Counted from the stretch's first letter, positions 15,453-25,700 are shown. The stretch is 43,254 nucleotides of DNA from Micromonospora sicca (GCF_003172935.1 NZ_QGKS01000260.1:1-43254), one strand, 5' to 3'. Notes: generated from the letters alone by a model not told the origin. Numbers and translations are program-made.

Positions 15453-16700
15453 ATGGCAACCCCTGCCCCCTCGGCCGACGGCTTCGCGGCCCAGAATCCG
15501 CTCACCCTGCTCACGCTGGACGAACTCCGGCAGCGCAGCAGCGTGAAGTGGCGCATGCACCCGCCCGACGTGCTCCCCCTCTGGGTCGCCGAGCAGGACG
15601 TACCCCTCGCTCCTCCCGTGGCCGACGCGCTCCGCCGCGCGATCGACCTCGGTGACACCGGCTACGCGCACGGGACGGCGTACGCCGAGGCGCTCGGCGA
15701 GTTCGCCGCCCGGCGCTGGGGCTGGCACGACTTCCGCGTCGACCACACCAGGGTCGTACCGGACGTGATGATGGGCGTCGTCGAGGCACTCCGGCTCGTG
15801 ACCGACCTCGGCGACGCGGTGGTGGTCTGCTCCCCCGTCTACCCGCCCTTCTACGCCTTCGTCAGCCACGCCGGCCGGCAGGTGATCGAAGCCCCGCTCG
15901 GACCCGACCTGCGGATGGACCCCGCCGCTCTCGACGAGGCCTTCCGCCGGGCCCGGGCCTGCGGCCGCCGGCCGGCGTTCCTGCTGTGCAACCCGCACAA
16001 CCCGACCGGCGTCGTCCACCGCCGTGACGAGCTCGAAGCCGTCGCCGAACTGGCCGGCCGGCACCGCCTGCGGGTGATCTCCGACGAGATCCACGCCCCC
16101 CTGGTGCTGCCCGGGACGCACTTCACTCCGTACCTCACGGTGGCCGGCGCCCAGAACGCGTTCGCCCTGACCTCCGCCTCCAAGGCGTGGAACCTCGCCG
16201 GCCTCAAGGCGGCGCTCGCGGTCGCCGGGCCGCAGGCCGCCGCCGACCTCGAGCGCCTGCCGGAGGAGGTCAGCCACGGGCCCAGCCACCTGGGCGTCAT
16301 CGCGCACACCGCCGCGTTCCGCGCCGGCGGGCCGTGGCTCGACCTCCTCCTCGGCGGCCTCGACGGCAACCGCACGCTGCTGGCGACGCTGCTGGCGAAG
16401 CACCTCCCATCCGTCAAATACCACCGCCCCGAGGGCACCTACCTCGCCTGGCTGGACTGCACGGGCCTGGGCATCGCCACCGAGCAGCCGGACGGCGAAC
16501 CCGGCGTGGCCAGCGACGTCGCCGGGCCCGCGAAGATGTTCCTCGACCGCGCACGGGTCGCCCTCAGCTCCGGGCACGTCTTCGGCAGCGGCGGGGCAGG
16601 CTTCGTACGACTCAACTTCGCCACCTCACCCACGATCCTCACCGACGCCGTCACCCGCATGGGCCGGGCAGTCGACGCGCACCACCCGTCGGCGGGCTGA
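15453..16700 (+). CDS. MalY/PatB-family PLP-dependent C-S lyase / aminotransferase
   Basis: The product has 415 residues, fold-type I class I/II aminotransferase of the MalY/PatB branch, which mostly acts as cystathionine beta-lyase. Seen are the branch-typical [17 protein letters not shown] near the start, [25 protein letters not shown], and [12 protein letters not shown] with the PLP lysine at about 244. The ATG at 15453 is chosen for the family start. TAGGGT (15440-15445) lies 7 bases before it, so a leaderless transcript is possible, and GGGTGGGC could also serve as a weak ribosome site. An inverted repeat spans the stop. It is likely cytoplasmic and monocistronic. Confidence 0.9.
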   Translation: MATPAPSADGFAAQNPLTLLTLDELRQRSSVKWRMHPPDVLPLWVAEQDVPLAPPVADALRRAIDLGDTGYAHGTAYAEALGEFAARRWGWHDFRVDHTRVVPDVMMGVVEALRLVTDLGDAVVVCSPVYPPFYAFVSHAGRQVIEAPLGPDLRMDPAALDEAFRRARACGRRPAFLLCNPHNPTGVVHRRDELEAVAELAGRHRLRVISDEIHAPLVLPGTHFTPYLTVAGAQNAFALTSASKAWNLAGLKAALAVAGPQAAADLERLPEEVSHGPSHLGVIAHTAAFRAGGPWLDLLLGGLDGNRTLLATLLAKHLPSVKYHRPEGTYLAWLDCTGLGIATEQPDGEPGVASDVAGPAKMFLDRARVALSSGHVFGSGGAGFVRLNFATSPTILTDAVTRMGRAVDAHHPSAG

Positions 16701-16706
16701 GCCCGC
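16692..16706. terminator. short hairpin with the MalY stop codon in its loop
   Basis: GCGGGC (16692-16697) and GCCCGC (16701-16706) form a perfect 6-bp stem whose 3-base loop is the TGA stop codon itself. It may be a terminator or chance in GC-rich DNA. The rest of 16707-16916 holds only a short CGCCT/AGGCG repeat at 16741-16756 and no gene. Confidence 0.25.
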
Positions 16707-16916
16707 GGTCCCGGCACGTGCCGTCACTGCCGTTCGCACCCGCCTGACGAGAGGCGTGGGCAGCCAAAAAGTTTTGTTCGGTTCCTACAAATGGTGCCGC
16801 CTCGGGTTCGGTGGTTACGACATGGCGCTGCCAGCCGGCAGGCGGAAAGGTGATCACTGCCGGAGGCCGGGGTCTCGCGGCGCGTACATCGTGGGTCTAC
16901 CGGAGGGGTCGTTCGG

Positions 16917-19900
16917 GTGTTCAGCCGTGTCGCCATCGTCAACCGTGGTGAGGCCGCGATGCGGCTCATCCACGCGGTCCGAGAGTTGGCCGCGGAGACC
17001 GGGGCCCGGATCGAGACCGTCGCCCTGTACACCGACGTCGACCGCACCGCCACGTTCGTGCGTGAGGCGGACATCGCCTACGATCTCGGTCCCGCGTCCG
17101 CGCGCCCGTACCTGGACCTGAAGGTGCTGGAGCGCGCGTTGGTGGAGACCGGGGCCGACGCCGCGTGGGTCGGCTGGGGCTTCGTCGCAGAGGACCCGGC
17201 GTTCGCGGAGCTGTGCGAGAAGGTCGGGGTCACCTTCGTCGGGCCGAGCGCGGAGGCCATGCGCAAGCTCGGGGACAAGATCGGCGCGAAGCTGATCGCC
17301 GAGGAGGTCGGCGTGCCGGTCGCGCCGTGGAGCCGTGGCGCGGTCGAGACCCTGGACGCCGCCCTGGCGGCGGCGACCGAGATCGGCTATCCGCTGATGC
17401 TGAAGGCGACTGCGGGCGGCGGCGGGCGCGGTATCCGCGTGATCACGAACGCGGCCGAACTCGCCGACGCGTACGAGCGCACCAGCCAGGAGGCGGCGCG
17501 GGCGTTCGGCAGCGGCGTCGTGTTCCTGGAGCGCCTGGTCACCGGTGCCCGGCACGTCGAGGTCCAGGTGATCGCCGACGGCCAGGGCACTGCGTGGGCG
17601 CTCGGTGTCCGTGACTGTTCGGTGCAGCGGCGCAACCAGAAGGTCATCGAGGAGTCGGCGTCGCCGGTGCTCAGCCCGGCCCAGGTCGCCGAGCTCAAGG
17701 CGTCGGCGGAACGGCTGGCCGTCGCGGTCGGTTACCGGGGTGCGGCGACCGTCGAGTTCCTCTACCACCCTGGCGACCGGCTGTTCGCGTTCCTCGAGGT
17801 CAACACCCGCCTGCAGGTCGAGCACCCGATCACGGAGTCGACGACCGGGTTCGACCTGGTCAAGGCGCAGCTGCACGTCGCCGCGGGCGGGCGGCTCGAA
17901 GGCGAGCCGCCGGTGGAGCGCGGGCACGCCATCGAGGCCCGGCTGAACGCCGAGGACCCCGACCGCGACTTCGCGCCCTCCCCGGGCCGCATCGCGCGGC
18001 TGGACCTGCCCGCCGGGCCGGGCATCCGGGTGGACACCGGCGTCAGCGAGGGTGACACCATCCCGGCCGACTTCGACTCGATGATCGCGAAGATCATCGC
18101 CTACGGTCGCGACCGCGACGAGGCGCTCGGCAGGCTGCGCCGGGCGATGGCGAACACCACGGTGATCATCGAGGGCGGCGCGACGAACAAGAGTTTCGTG
18201 CTCGACCTGCTCGACCAGCCCGAGGTGATCGACGCGAGCGCGGACACCGGCTGGATCGACCGCGTCCGCGGCGCGGGCAGGCTCGTCGCGCAGCGGCACT
18301 CCGCCGTCGCGCTGGCGGCCGCCGCCATCGAGGCGTACGAGGAGGAGGAACGCATCGAGCGGCAGCGGCTGCTGTCGACGGCGTTCGGCGGGCGGCCGCA
18401 GGTGCAGCACAAGAGTGGCCGACCGCTGGACCTCAAGCTGCGCGGCGTCAGCTACCGGGTGCGGGTGGCGCGGGTCGGCGCGCACCGGTTCCGCGTCCGC
18501 ATCGAAGCGGGCGCGGCCGTCCGCACCGCCGACGTCGAGCTCGACCGTTTCGACCGGCACACCGGGCAGATCGTCGTCAACGGCGTCCGGTACCGCCTGC
18601 TCACCGGGACGCACGGGCCGATCCATCTGGTCGAGGTGGACGGCGTGACGCACCGGGTCGGCCGCGACGAGGGCGGCGTCGTCCGCTCACCCATGCCCGC
18701 GCTGGTCGTCGCCACGCCGTTGGAGGTCGGCGCCGAGGTCGAGGCGGGCGCGCCGGTGCTGGTGCTGGAGGCCATGAAGATGGAGACGGTGCTGCGGGCT
18801 CCGTTCAAGGCGCGGCTGAAGGAATGCGCCGTCTCCGTGGGCAGCCAGGTGGAGGCCGGCGCACCGTTGCTGCGGCTGGAGCCGCTGGCCGAGGAGGCCG
18901 ACGAGGCCGCGGACGGCCCCGCCGCCGCGTCCGTCGAGCTGGACCTGCCCGCCGCGCCCGGGGAGATCCCGGCGCGCAAGCGCGCCATGCGCGGCCAGGA
19001 GGACCTGCGCGGCCTGCTGCTCGGCTTCGACGTGGACCCGCACGACGACCGTCGGGTGCTCGACGACTACCTCGCCGCGCGTCGGGCGGCAACCGAGGAC
19101 GGCCACCGGCCGCTGGCCGAGGAACTCGACCTCGTCAACGTGTTCGCCGACCTCACCGAGCTGAGCCGCAACCGGCCCACGGGCGAGGACGGCGGCGGCG
19201 ACGCCCACGTGCACAGCGCCCGCGAGTACTTCCACACCTACCTGCAGAGCCTCGACGTCGAGCGGGCCGGACTGCCGAGTTCGTTCCAGGCGAAGCTCGC
19301 CAAGGCGCTCGGGCACTACGGGGTCACCGACCTGGAGCGCTCCCCCGAGCTCGAAGCCGCCGTGTTCCGGATCTTCCTCGCCCAGCAACGCGCGTCCGCC
19401 GACGCCACGGTCGTCGCGGCGCTGCTGCGCGCGTGGCTGCGAGAGTCGCCGCCGGACGAGACGCTGCGCGAGCCGGCGGGCCTCGCGCTGGAGCGGCTGG
19501 TGGCCGCGACGCAGGTCCGTTTCCCCGTGGTCGCCGACCTCGCCCGCGGCGTGGTGTTCGCCTGGTTCGCCCAGCCGCTGCTGCGCCGCAACCGCGCCCG
19601 CGTCTACGCAGAGGTCCGCAAGCACCAGCGCCACCTGGACGCGCACCCGGACGCGCCGGACCGCCCCGAGCGCATCGCCGCGATGGTACGCAGCACCGAG
19701 CCGTTGGTTCGGCTGCTCGGCCAGCGGCTCGTCCGCGACCACCTCGACAACGCGGTCATGCTGGAGGTACTGACCCGGCGGTACTACGGCAACAAGGGGC
19801 TCACCAGCGTCGGCATCCGTGAGGTCGCGGGCTGCAGCTTCGTGGTCGCCGAGCGCGCGGACTCGAGCGTGGTCTCCGCTGCGGTGAGCTTCGACGCGCT

Positions 19901-22382
19901 GGGCGGCGCGCTGCACGGGCTCGCCGAACTCGCCGGCGGCGAGGATGCCGTCGACGCCGACATCTACCTCGCCTGGGAGAGCCAGCCGCAGGACTTCGAC
20001 GCGATGGCCACCGCGTTGCTCGAGGTCATCAACGCGCACCCGCTGCCGCACCAGGTCCGCAGAGTCACCACCACCGTCGCGGGTCGCGGCGGAGCAGTGA
20101 TGCACCACCACTTCACGTTCCGCCCGTCCGGCGCCGGGATGGCCGAGGAGCGGCTGATCCGCGGCCTGCACCCGTACATCGCGCAGCGAATGCAACTGGA
20201 GCGGCTGCGCAAGTTCGACCTGACCCGGCTGCCGTCGTCGGACGAGGAGGTCTACCTCTTCCAGTGCCTGGCGCGGGAGAACCCGTCCGACGAGCGTCTC
20301 GTCGCGTTCGCGCAGGTGCGCGACCTGACCGCGCTGCGCGAGCACGACGGCCGGCTGGTCGCGCTGCCCACGACCGAGGACACCGTCGCCGCCTGCCTCG
20401 ACTCGATCCGCCGCGCGCAGTCCCGGCGACCGTCGAAGACCCGCTTCAACACCAACCGGATCGTGATCTACGTGTGGCCGCCGAGCGACCTCACCCGGGA
20501 GGAGATGGAGATGATCGCCGGGCGGGTGCGCCCGACGACCGTCGGCGCCGGGCTGGAGGAGATCCTGTTCATCGCGCGGCAGCGCGACCGCCAGACCGGC
20601 GAGCTGACCAAGATCGCCGTACGGATCTCCTTCGACGCCACCGGCGGCGCCGAGCTGACCGTCGGCGAGCCGCCGGTCGAGCCGGTCGAGCCGCTCGACG
20701 ACTACCGGCTGAAGGTGCTGCGCGCGAGCAGCCGCAACACGGTGTACCCGTACGAGCTGACCGGCCTGCTCGGCGACTTCGTCGAGCACGACCTGGACGA
20801 CGACCATGCGCTGGTGCCGGTCGACCGGCCGAAGGGGCGCAACACCGCGGCGATCGTCGCCGGCATCGTCACCACGTCGACCCCGCGGCACCCGCAGGGC
20901 GTCACCCGGGTCGTGCTGCTCGGTGACCCGACGAAGTCGCTGGGCGCGCTGTCGGAGCCGGAGTGCCGCCGCGTGATCGCCGCGCTGGACCTGGCCGAGC
21001 AGATGCGAGTGCCGCTGGAGTGGTACGCGCTGTCCGCCGGCGCCCGGATCTCGATGAAGTCGGGCACGGAGAACATGGACTGGGTGGCGGCGGCGCTCAA
21101 GCGGATCGTCGAGTTCACCCAGGACGGCGGTGAGATCAACATCGTGGTCGCGGGCATCAACGTCGGCGCGCAGCCGTACTGGAACGCCGAGGCGACGATG
21201 CTCATGCACACCAAGGGCGTCCTGGTGATGACACCGGACTCGGCGATGGTGCTCACCGGCAAGCAGTCGCTCGACTTCTCCGGTGGCGTGTCCGCCGAGG
21301 ACAACTTCGGCATCGGCGGCTACGACCGGGTGATGGGCCCGAACGGGCAGGCGCAGTACTGGGCGCCGAGCCTCCCCGCCGCGCGGGACGTACTGATGTC
21401 GCACTACGACCACACGTACGTCGCACCCGGCGAGGACGCGCCGCGGCGGGCGACCACCACCGACCCCACCGACCGCGACGTCTCCGACTTCCCGCATGCC
21501 GCAGCCGGCAGCGACTTCACCACCGTCGGGGAGATCTTCTCCGCCGAGGCCAACCCGGACCGCAAGAAGCCGTTCGACATCCGGACCGTGATGCGGGCGC
21601 TGTCCGACCAGGACCACCCGGTGCTGGAACGCTGGGCGGGCATGGCCGACGCGGAGACCGCGGTGGTGCAGGACGCGCACCTGGGCGGCATGCCGGTGTG
21701 CCTGCTCGGCATCGAGTCCCGGACGGTGCCGCGGCGTGGCTTCCCGCCCACCGACGGCCCGGAAACCTACACCGCGGGCACGCTGTTCCCCCGGTCGTCG
21801 AAGAAGGCCGCGCGGGCGATCAACGCGGCCAGCGGCAACCGACCGCTGGTGGTGCTGGCGAACCTGTCGGGCTTCGACGGCTCGCCCGAGTCGATGCGAA
21901 AGCTGCAACTGGAGTACGGCGCCGAGATCGGCCGCGCGATCGTGAACTTCCGGGGGCCCATCGTGTTCTGCGTGATCTCGCGGTACCACGGCGGCGCGTT
22001 CGTGGTGTTCTCGAAGGCGCTGAACCCCAACATGACCGTGCTGGCGCTGGAAGGCTCATTCGCCTCGGTCCTCGGCGGCGCTCCCGCCGCTGCGGTGGTC
22101 TTCTCCGGCGACGTCGACGCCCGCACCGCGGCCGACCCCCGCGTACGGGACCTGGAGGCCCGCGCAGCGGCCGCCTCCGGCGCCGACCGCGCCGCGTTGA
22201 CCGCGGAACTCGACGAACTCCGCTCGTCGGTCCGAGCGGAGAAGCTCGGCGAGGTGGCCACGGAGTTCGACCGCGTGCACAACATCCAGCGCGCTGTCGA
22301 GGTCGGCTCCGTGGACGCCGTCATCCGCGCAGCTGAACTCCGTCCGCGCATCATCGAGGCCATCGAGTCACATCTGCGTTGA
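16917..22382 (+). CDS. single-chain multidomain biotin-dependent acyl-CoA carboxylase (eukaryotic-ACC-like)
   Basis: The product has 1821 residues. Domains in order: biotin carboxylase (about 1-455, with KATAGGGGRGIRVI and EVNTRLQVEHPITE); a linker/BT region; biotin carrier (about 585-660, EAMKMETV with biotinyl-Lys about 621); a long central domain (about 690-1250); and a fused beta plus alpha carboxyltransferase (about 1255-1821). The carboxyltransferase opens LDDYRLKVLRASSRNTVYPY, recalling eukaryotic ACC, and contains LSAGARISM and YHGGAFVVFS. Most bacteria split these activities over three or four genes. The substrate could be acetyl-, propionyl- or longer acyl-CoA. The GTG at 16917 has GGAGGGG 8 bases upstream. 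The gene stands alone. All catalytic blocks appear intact. Confidence 0.9.
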   Translation: MFSRVAIVNRGEAAMRLIHAVRELAAETGARIETVALYTDVDRTATFVREADIAYDLGPASARPYLDLKVLERALVETGADAAWVGWGFVAEDPAFAELCEKVGVTFVGPSAEAMRKLGDKIGAKLIAEEVGVPVAPWSRGAVETLDAALAAATEIGYPLMLKATAGGGGRGIRVITNAAELADAYERTSQEAARAFGSGVVFLERLVTGARHVEVQVIADGQGTAWALGVRDCSVQRRNQKVIEESASPVLSPAQVAELKASAERLAVAVGYRGAATVEFLYHPGDRLFAFLEVNTRLQVEHPITESTTGFDLVKAQLHVAAGGRLEGEPPVERGHAIEARLNAEDPDRDFAPSPGRIARLDLPAGPGIRVDTGVSEGDTIPADFDSMIAKIIAYGRDRDEALGRLRRAMANTTVIIEGGATNKSFVLDLLDQPEVIDASADTGWIDRVRGAGRLVAQRHSAVALAAAAIEAYEEEERIERQRLLSTAFGGRPQVQHKSGRPLDLKLRGVSYRVRVARVGAHRFRVRIEAGAAVRTADVELDRFDRHTGQIVVNGVRYRLLTGTHGPIHLVEVDGVTHRVGRDEGGVVRSPMPALVVATPLEVGAEVEAGAPVLVLEAMKMETVLRAPFKARLKECAVSVGSQVEAGAPLLRLEPLAEEADEAADGPAAASVELDLPAAPGEIPARKRAMRGQEDLRGLLLGFDVDPHDDRRVLDDYLAARRAATEDGHRPLAEELDLVNVFADLTELSRNRPTGEDGGGDAHVHSAREYFHTYLQSLDVERAGLPSSFQAKLAKALGHYGVTDLERSPELEAAVFRIFLAQQRASADATVVAALLRAWLRESPPDETLREPAGLALERLVAATQVRFPVVADLARGVVFAWFAQPLLRRNRARVYAEVRKHQRHLDAHPDAPDRPERIAAMVRSTEPLVRLLGQRLVRDHLDNAVMLEVLTRRYYGNKGLTSVGIREVAGCSFVVAERADSSVVSAAVSFDALGGALHGLAELAGGEDAVDADIYLAWESQPQDFDAMATALLEVINAHPLPHQVRRVTTTVAGRGGAVMHHHFTFRPSGAGMAEERLIRGLHPYIAQRMQLERLRKFDLTRLPSSDEEVYLFQCLARENPSDERLVAFAQVRDLTALREHDGRLVALPTTEDTVAACLDSIRRAQSRRPSKTRFNTNRIVIYVWPPSDLTREEMEMIAGRVRPTTVGAGLEEILFIARQRDRQTGELTKIAVRISFDATGGAELTVGEPPVEPVEPLDDYRLKVLRASSRNTVYPYELTGLLGDFVEHDLDDDHALVPVDRPKGRNTAAIVAGIVTTSTPRHPQGVTRVVLLGDPTKSLGALSEPECRRVIAALDLAEQMRVPLEWYALSAGARISMKSGTENMDWVAAALKRIVEFTQDGGEINIVVAGINVGAQPYWNAEATMLMHTKGVLVMTPDSAMVLTGKQSLDFSGGVSAEDNFGIGGYDRVMGPNGQAQYWAPSLPAARDVLMSHYDHTYVAPGEDAPRRATTTDPTDRDVSDFPHAAAGSDFTTVGEIFSAEANPDRKKPFDIRTVMRALSDQDHPVLERWAGMADAETAVVQDAHLGGMPVCLLGIESRTVPRRGFPPTDGPETYTAGTLFPRSSKKAARAINAASGNRPLVVLANLSGFDGSPESMRKLQLEYGAEIGRAIVNFRGPIVFCVISRYHGGAFVVFSKALNPNMTVLALEGSFASVLGGAPAAAVVFSGDVDARTAADPRVRDLEARAAAASGADRAALTAELDELRSSVRAEKLGEVATEFDRVHNIQRAVEVGSVDAVIRAAELRPRIIEAIESHLR

Positions 22383-22485
22383 CCGGTCGGGGGCGACCAC
22401 CAGGCCACCCGCCGTCGCGGCCAGGGCGGCGGTGGCCAGGTGAAGCCCCGGCGAGCGGTCGCGACGTCCCTCGTAGGGTAATGGC

Positions 22486-23319
22486 ATGGCTGAGCGATCT
22501 CTGACCTTGATGGCGGTGCACGCCCACCCCGACGACGAGGCGACGAGCACCGGTGGTGTCCTGGCTCGCTACGCGGCGGAAGGGATCTCGACAGTGCTCG
22601 TGACCTGCACCGACGGGCGATGTGGCGACGGCCCCGGCGGGGTCAAGCCCGGCGACCCGGGGCACGACCCGGCCGCCGTGGTGGCGATGCGCCAGGAGGA
22701 ACTGGAGGCCAGCTGCGCGTCGTTGAAGGTCACCCACCTGGAGACGCTCGGCTACGCCGATTCCGGGATGATGGGCTGGCCGACCAACGACCTGCCCGGC
22801 GCATTCTGGACCACGCCGGTGGCGGAGGCGGCGGACCGGCTGGCGGAGCTGATCCGACAGTACCGGCCGGACGTCGTCGTCACCTATGACGAGAACGGCT
22901 TCTACGGCCACCCGGACCACATCCAGGCCCACAGAATCACCATGGCCGCGGTCGCGATGACGGACATCCCCGCCAAGGTGTACTGGACCACCGTGCCGCG
23001 CTCGGCGTTCGCGGAATTCGGCCGGATCATGCAGGAGCTCGGCGTCGAGTGGGCCGAGCCGGACGCGGCGTCTGCGGAGTCGGTGCCGCAGCTCGGCCTG
23101 CCCGACGACGAGATCACCACCTGGGTGGACACGAGCAGCTACGGCGCGCAGAAGTTCGACGCGTTGGCCGCGCATGCCAGTCAGACCGAGAACATCTTCT
23201 TCCTGCAACTCGGCAGGGACCGGTTCACCGAGCTGATGGGCATGGAGACCTTCGTCCGGGTCCGCGACACCACTGGCGCGCCGGTACCCGAGGACGACTT
23301 GTTCGCCGGACTGCGCTGA
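22486..23319 (+). CDS. PIG-L family deacetylase (mycothiol S-conjugate amidase / MshB-like)
   Basis: The product has 277 residues with the zinc-binding AHPDDE motif (about residues 12-17) and the second ligand block YGHPDHIQAH, both diagnostic of PIG-L/LmbE amidases. In actinomycetes these include MshB, which makes mycothiol, and Mca, which cleaves mycothiol conjugates for detoxification. The inserted RCGDGPGGVKPG loop and the EDDLFAGL tail resemble the Mca/MshB group, but I cannot separate the two by eye. The ATG at 22486 follows a 103-bp gap after the carboxylase. It is convergent with the L,D-transpeptidase. Confidence 0.88.
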   Translation: MAERSLTLMAVHAHPDDEATSTGGVLARYAAEGISTVLVTCTDGRCGDGPGGVKPGDPGHDPAAVVAMRQEELEASCASLKVTHLETLGYADSGMMGWPTNDLPGAFWTTPVAEAADRLAELIRQYRPDVVVTYDENGFYGHPDHIQAHRITMAAVAMTDIPAKVYWTTVPRSAFAEFGRIMQELGVEWAEPDAASAESVPQLGLPDDEITTWVDTSSYGAQKFDALAAHASQTENIFFLQLGRDRFTELMGMETFVRVRDTTGAPVPEDDLFAGLR

Positions 23320-23322
23320 CCG

Positions 23323-23364
23323 GGCCGGTGCCAGTCGGGGTCCTCCGGGAGACCGGCGCCGGCC
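23323..23364. terminator. inverted repeat between convergent PIG-L and L,D-transpeptidase genes
   Basis: GGCCGGTGCC (23323-23332) and GGCGCCGGCC (23355-23364) pair at 9 of 10 positions across a 22-base loop, just after the PIG-L stop. A bidirectional terminator is plausible; there is no T-run. Confidence 0.4.
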
Positions 23365-23436
23365 ACTTCCTGACCGAGACGGCCATCCCGGCACCGTGCT
23401 GCCATTGAGCACAGGGCCGTGCCAAGCCGCCTCCGA

Positions 23437-24657
23437 TCACCACTTGTCCCACGGTACGGTCCAGTCGCCCACCCCGTCGGTGAGCGCCATGTGCCGAGGA
23501 GTGTTGCGCACATCGACCACGTCGCCGGGCCGGAACGTCTCGTAGAACCATCGAGCGTCGGCCGGTCCGACGTTGATGCAACCGTGCGAGGTGTTCCGGT
23601 TGCCGTGGGCACCGATGTTCCAGTCGGCCATGTGGACGAACTCGCCCGAGTAGGAGATCCGCAGACAGAGCTTGATGACCTCGTCGTAGTAGTTGGGATC
23701 CTTGGGATCGACGAGCCCGTAGCTGGCCGAGGTCATCCGGTGTGAGGGCTCCCGGGTCATCACCACGTGCGGGCCGGAGCGAGTCCAGTAGCTGATGACC
23801 TCCCCGTTCGCGCCCACGGCGGTGCCGCCCTTGCCCATGCTGATCGGGATGTCCCGCACCATCTTGCCGTCGATGTAGACCTTCATCCGGTGGGTGGTGG
23901 CATCGGCGATGGCGATGCGGGACGGGCCGATGGCGAAGTTCGTGCTGGCGTTGGCCCCGCCGTAGACGCCCTTGCCGAGATCACGGCCGAAGAGGTTGAC
24001 CTTCACCGAGATCTTCGTGCCCGGGGTCCAGTACTTCGCCGGCCGCCAGTGCGCGTTCTGGCCGTCGATCCAACGCCACCGTCCCTCGACGGCCGGCGTG
24101 GTCTCCACCAGCATCGCCTTCTCGGCCTCGGCGCGGTTCTTGACCGGCTTGCTGAAGTTCACCATGACCGGCTGACCGACCCCGTACGTGCCGCCGTCCC
24201 GGAGGGCGGTCAGTGCGCTGGCCTGGAACGTGACGGAAGCGACCCCGGACGGCTTGACCGTGCGGAAGCTGCTCTTGTGCTGGCTCAGCGCGCCGGCGGA
24301 GTCGGCCGCCGACACGGCAACCGTGTAGGTCTTGCCATAGGCCAGTTTGCCGGTCGAACGCCACGTCTGACCGTCGCTGCCGAGCTTGCCGGCGACGGTC
24401 TTGCCTCCGGTGGCCACCGATACGTCCTTGAGCGTGCCGCCCTCCACCGCCACGACCACCTGCTCGAGCGGCGACACCTTGGTCGCATCGGCAGCCGGGG
24501 TGACGGTCACACGCACCTCGCCCGCGGGCGCACTCGCCGCAGCCAGACCAGGCTGCGACCACGCGGCTCCGGACGCGGACCCACGGCTGCAACCTGCGGT
24601 CACCAGGCCGGCCGTGACACCCAGACCGGTGGCGATCAACTTTCGACGATTGATCAT
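23437..24657 (-). CDS. L,D-transpeptidase lipoprotein (YkuD domain with Ig-like domains)
   Basis: The product has 406 residues. It forms 3-3 cross-links in peptidoglycan, outside the membrane. The N-terminus MINRRKLIATGLGVTAGLV leads to the lipobox TAGC, so it is probably an anchored lipoprotein (a twin Arg is also present). Two Ig-like domains follow (about 45-270; PVMVNFSKPVKNR marks the second), then the YkuD catalytic domain (about 280-400). That domain has the motif HGNRNTSHGCINVG, with nucleophile Cys about 360. The ATG at 24657 has GAGAGG six bases upstream. The architecture matches the actinobacterial LdtMt2-type enzymes. It stands alone and is convergent with the PIG-L gene. Confidence 0.93.
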   Translation of the reverse strand: MINRRKLIATGLGVTAGLVTAGCSRGSASGAAWSQPGLAAASAPAGEVRVTVTPAADATKVSPLEQVVVAVEGGTLKDVSVATGGKTVAGKLGSDGQTWRSTGKLAYGKTYTVAVSAADSAGALSQHKSSFRTVKPSGVASVTFQASALTALRDGGTYGVGQPVMVNFSKPVKNRAEAEKAMLVETTPAVEGRWRWIDGQNAHWRPAKYWTPGTKISVKVNLFGRDLGKGVYGGANASTNFAIGPSRIAIADATTHRMKVYIDGKMVRDIPISMGKGGTAVGANGEVISYWTRSGPHVVMTREPSHRMTSASYGLVDPKDPNYYDEVIKLCLRISYSGEFVHMADWNIGAHGNRNTSHGCINVGPADARWFYETFRPGDVVDVRNTPRHMALTDGVGDWTVPWDKW

Positions 24658-25083
24658 CTCGTTCCTCTCCGCCAGGAGAGTACTTGTTGGCGGCGCGCCA
24701 GGGGATCCCGATGTCGGGTGCCTTACGTCGGGTCCAGTCGGACTATCAGGCATGGCCCGAGACAGACTGGTCACGGACGTCAGAGGCCCGGCAGCGGTGT
24801 CAGAGGACAAGGTCCCTGCGACGGCGTCGCCTCGGACTTCGGCAGGATCTGTTGAAGAGTTTTACGACGTTGCGCTTCTTGTCGGCAACTCGGTCGAAGG
24901 CTGGTGGTCGCCCGCCGGCGAACACCCTCGGTAGACGGCCCGATCAAACTCAGCGAGCGCTGTCTCCGGTGAGCCCTGCCGGACTGCCGGCGCCTCGCCG
25001 GTTCGTCTGGTGCGCGTCACTGCGCGACGCCGTCGAGCAGCTCCGGCACCACATCGGCGACGGCCGCACCGCTGGTCCGCCAG
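24658..25083. other. degraded intergenic stretch without a supportable gene
   Basis: 426 bp lie between the transpeptidase start and the transposase remnant. Several frames are open but none has family-like sequence. In the frame of the following remnant the codons just before 25084 read LVRQ, so its reading may originally have extended leftward. I see no clean terminal repeat marking the left end of an IS256 element. The region looks like an insertion scar. Confidence 0.4.
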
Positions 25084-25614
25084 GTGCGCCGAGACGTCCT
25101 CAACAAGGCCCTCTCGGCTGCGCGGGCACCGCTGTGGCAGCAGGCGTCCGACCTCGAACGATTCACCGCGCACGGCGACTTCCACTGCTTCGCCACCGCT
25201 TGGGGCGGACAGTATCCGGCGATCATCAAGCTGTGGCGGGCGGCCTGGTCGGAGTTCGTCCCGTTCCTGGACTACGACGTGGAAATCCCCCGGATCATCT
25301 GCTCCACCAACGCCATCGAGTCCCTCAACGCCCGCTACTGCCGCGCCGTCCGCGCCCGCGGCCACTTCCCGACCGAGCAAGCCGCCCTGAAGTGCCTCTA
25401 CCTGATCACCCGATCCTTGGACCCCACCGGCCGAGGACGAGCCAAGCGGGCAGTGCGGTGGAAGCCCGCCCTCAAGGACACCGTCATCGTCACGCCGCGG
25501 CAGACCGTCGCGGTGGACCTCGACGCCGACAACCCGGGCCAGTGGATGACCCACTGCCACAACATCTACCACGCCGAGACCGGCATGATGATCAACCTCG
25601 CCTACCAGGCCTGA
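25084..25614 (+). pseudogene. chimeric remnant: IS256-family transposase C-terminus fused to a multicopper oxidase tail
   Basis: The open frame (176 residues from a GTG at 25084) joins two unrelated pieces. Residues about 35-130 are the C-terminal part of an IS256/mutator transposase: [76 protein letters not shown]. From about 131 the sequence becomes [20 protein letters not shown] and ends with [13 protein letters not shown], the type 1 copper-site motif closing the last cupredoxin domain of a multicopper oxidase. The transposase lacks its N-terminus and catalytic Asp residues, and the oxidase lacks all but its last ~45 residues. Neither part can be functional as recognised. Confidence 0.75.
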
Positions 25615-25700
25615 TTAGCCACCAAGCGACCAGCACACCGACCGCTGACTGCGGCGGCCGTCGGCCGGGCCTTTGGCCTGGCCGTCTCGCCGCACGCAGG

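Noticed and set aside
18687..21989. 1100-codon minus-strand open frame opposite the carboxylase
   Set aside because: GC-rich antisense shadow. The plus strand has full biotin-carboxylase family motifs; the minus frame is His/Arg/Gln-rich with none.
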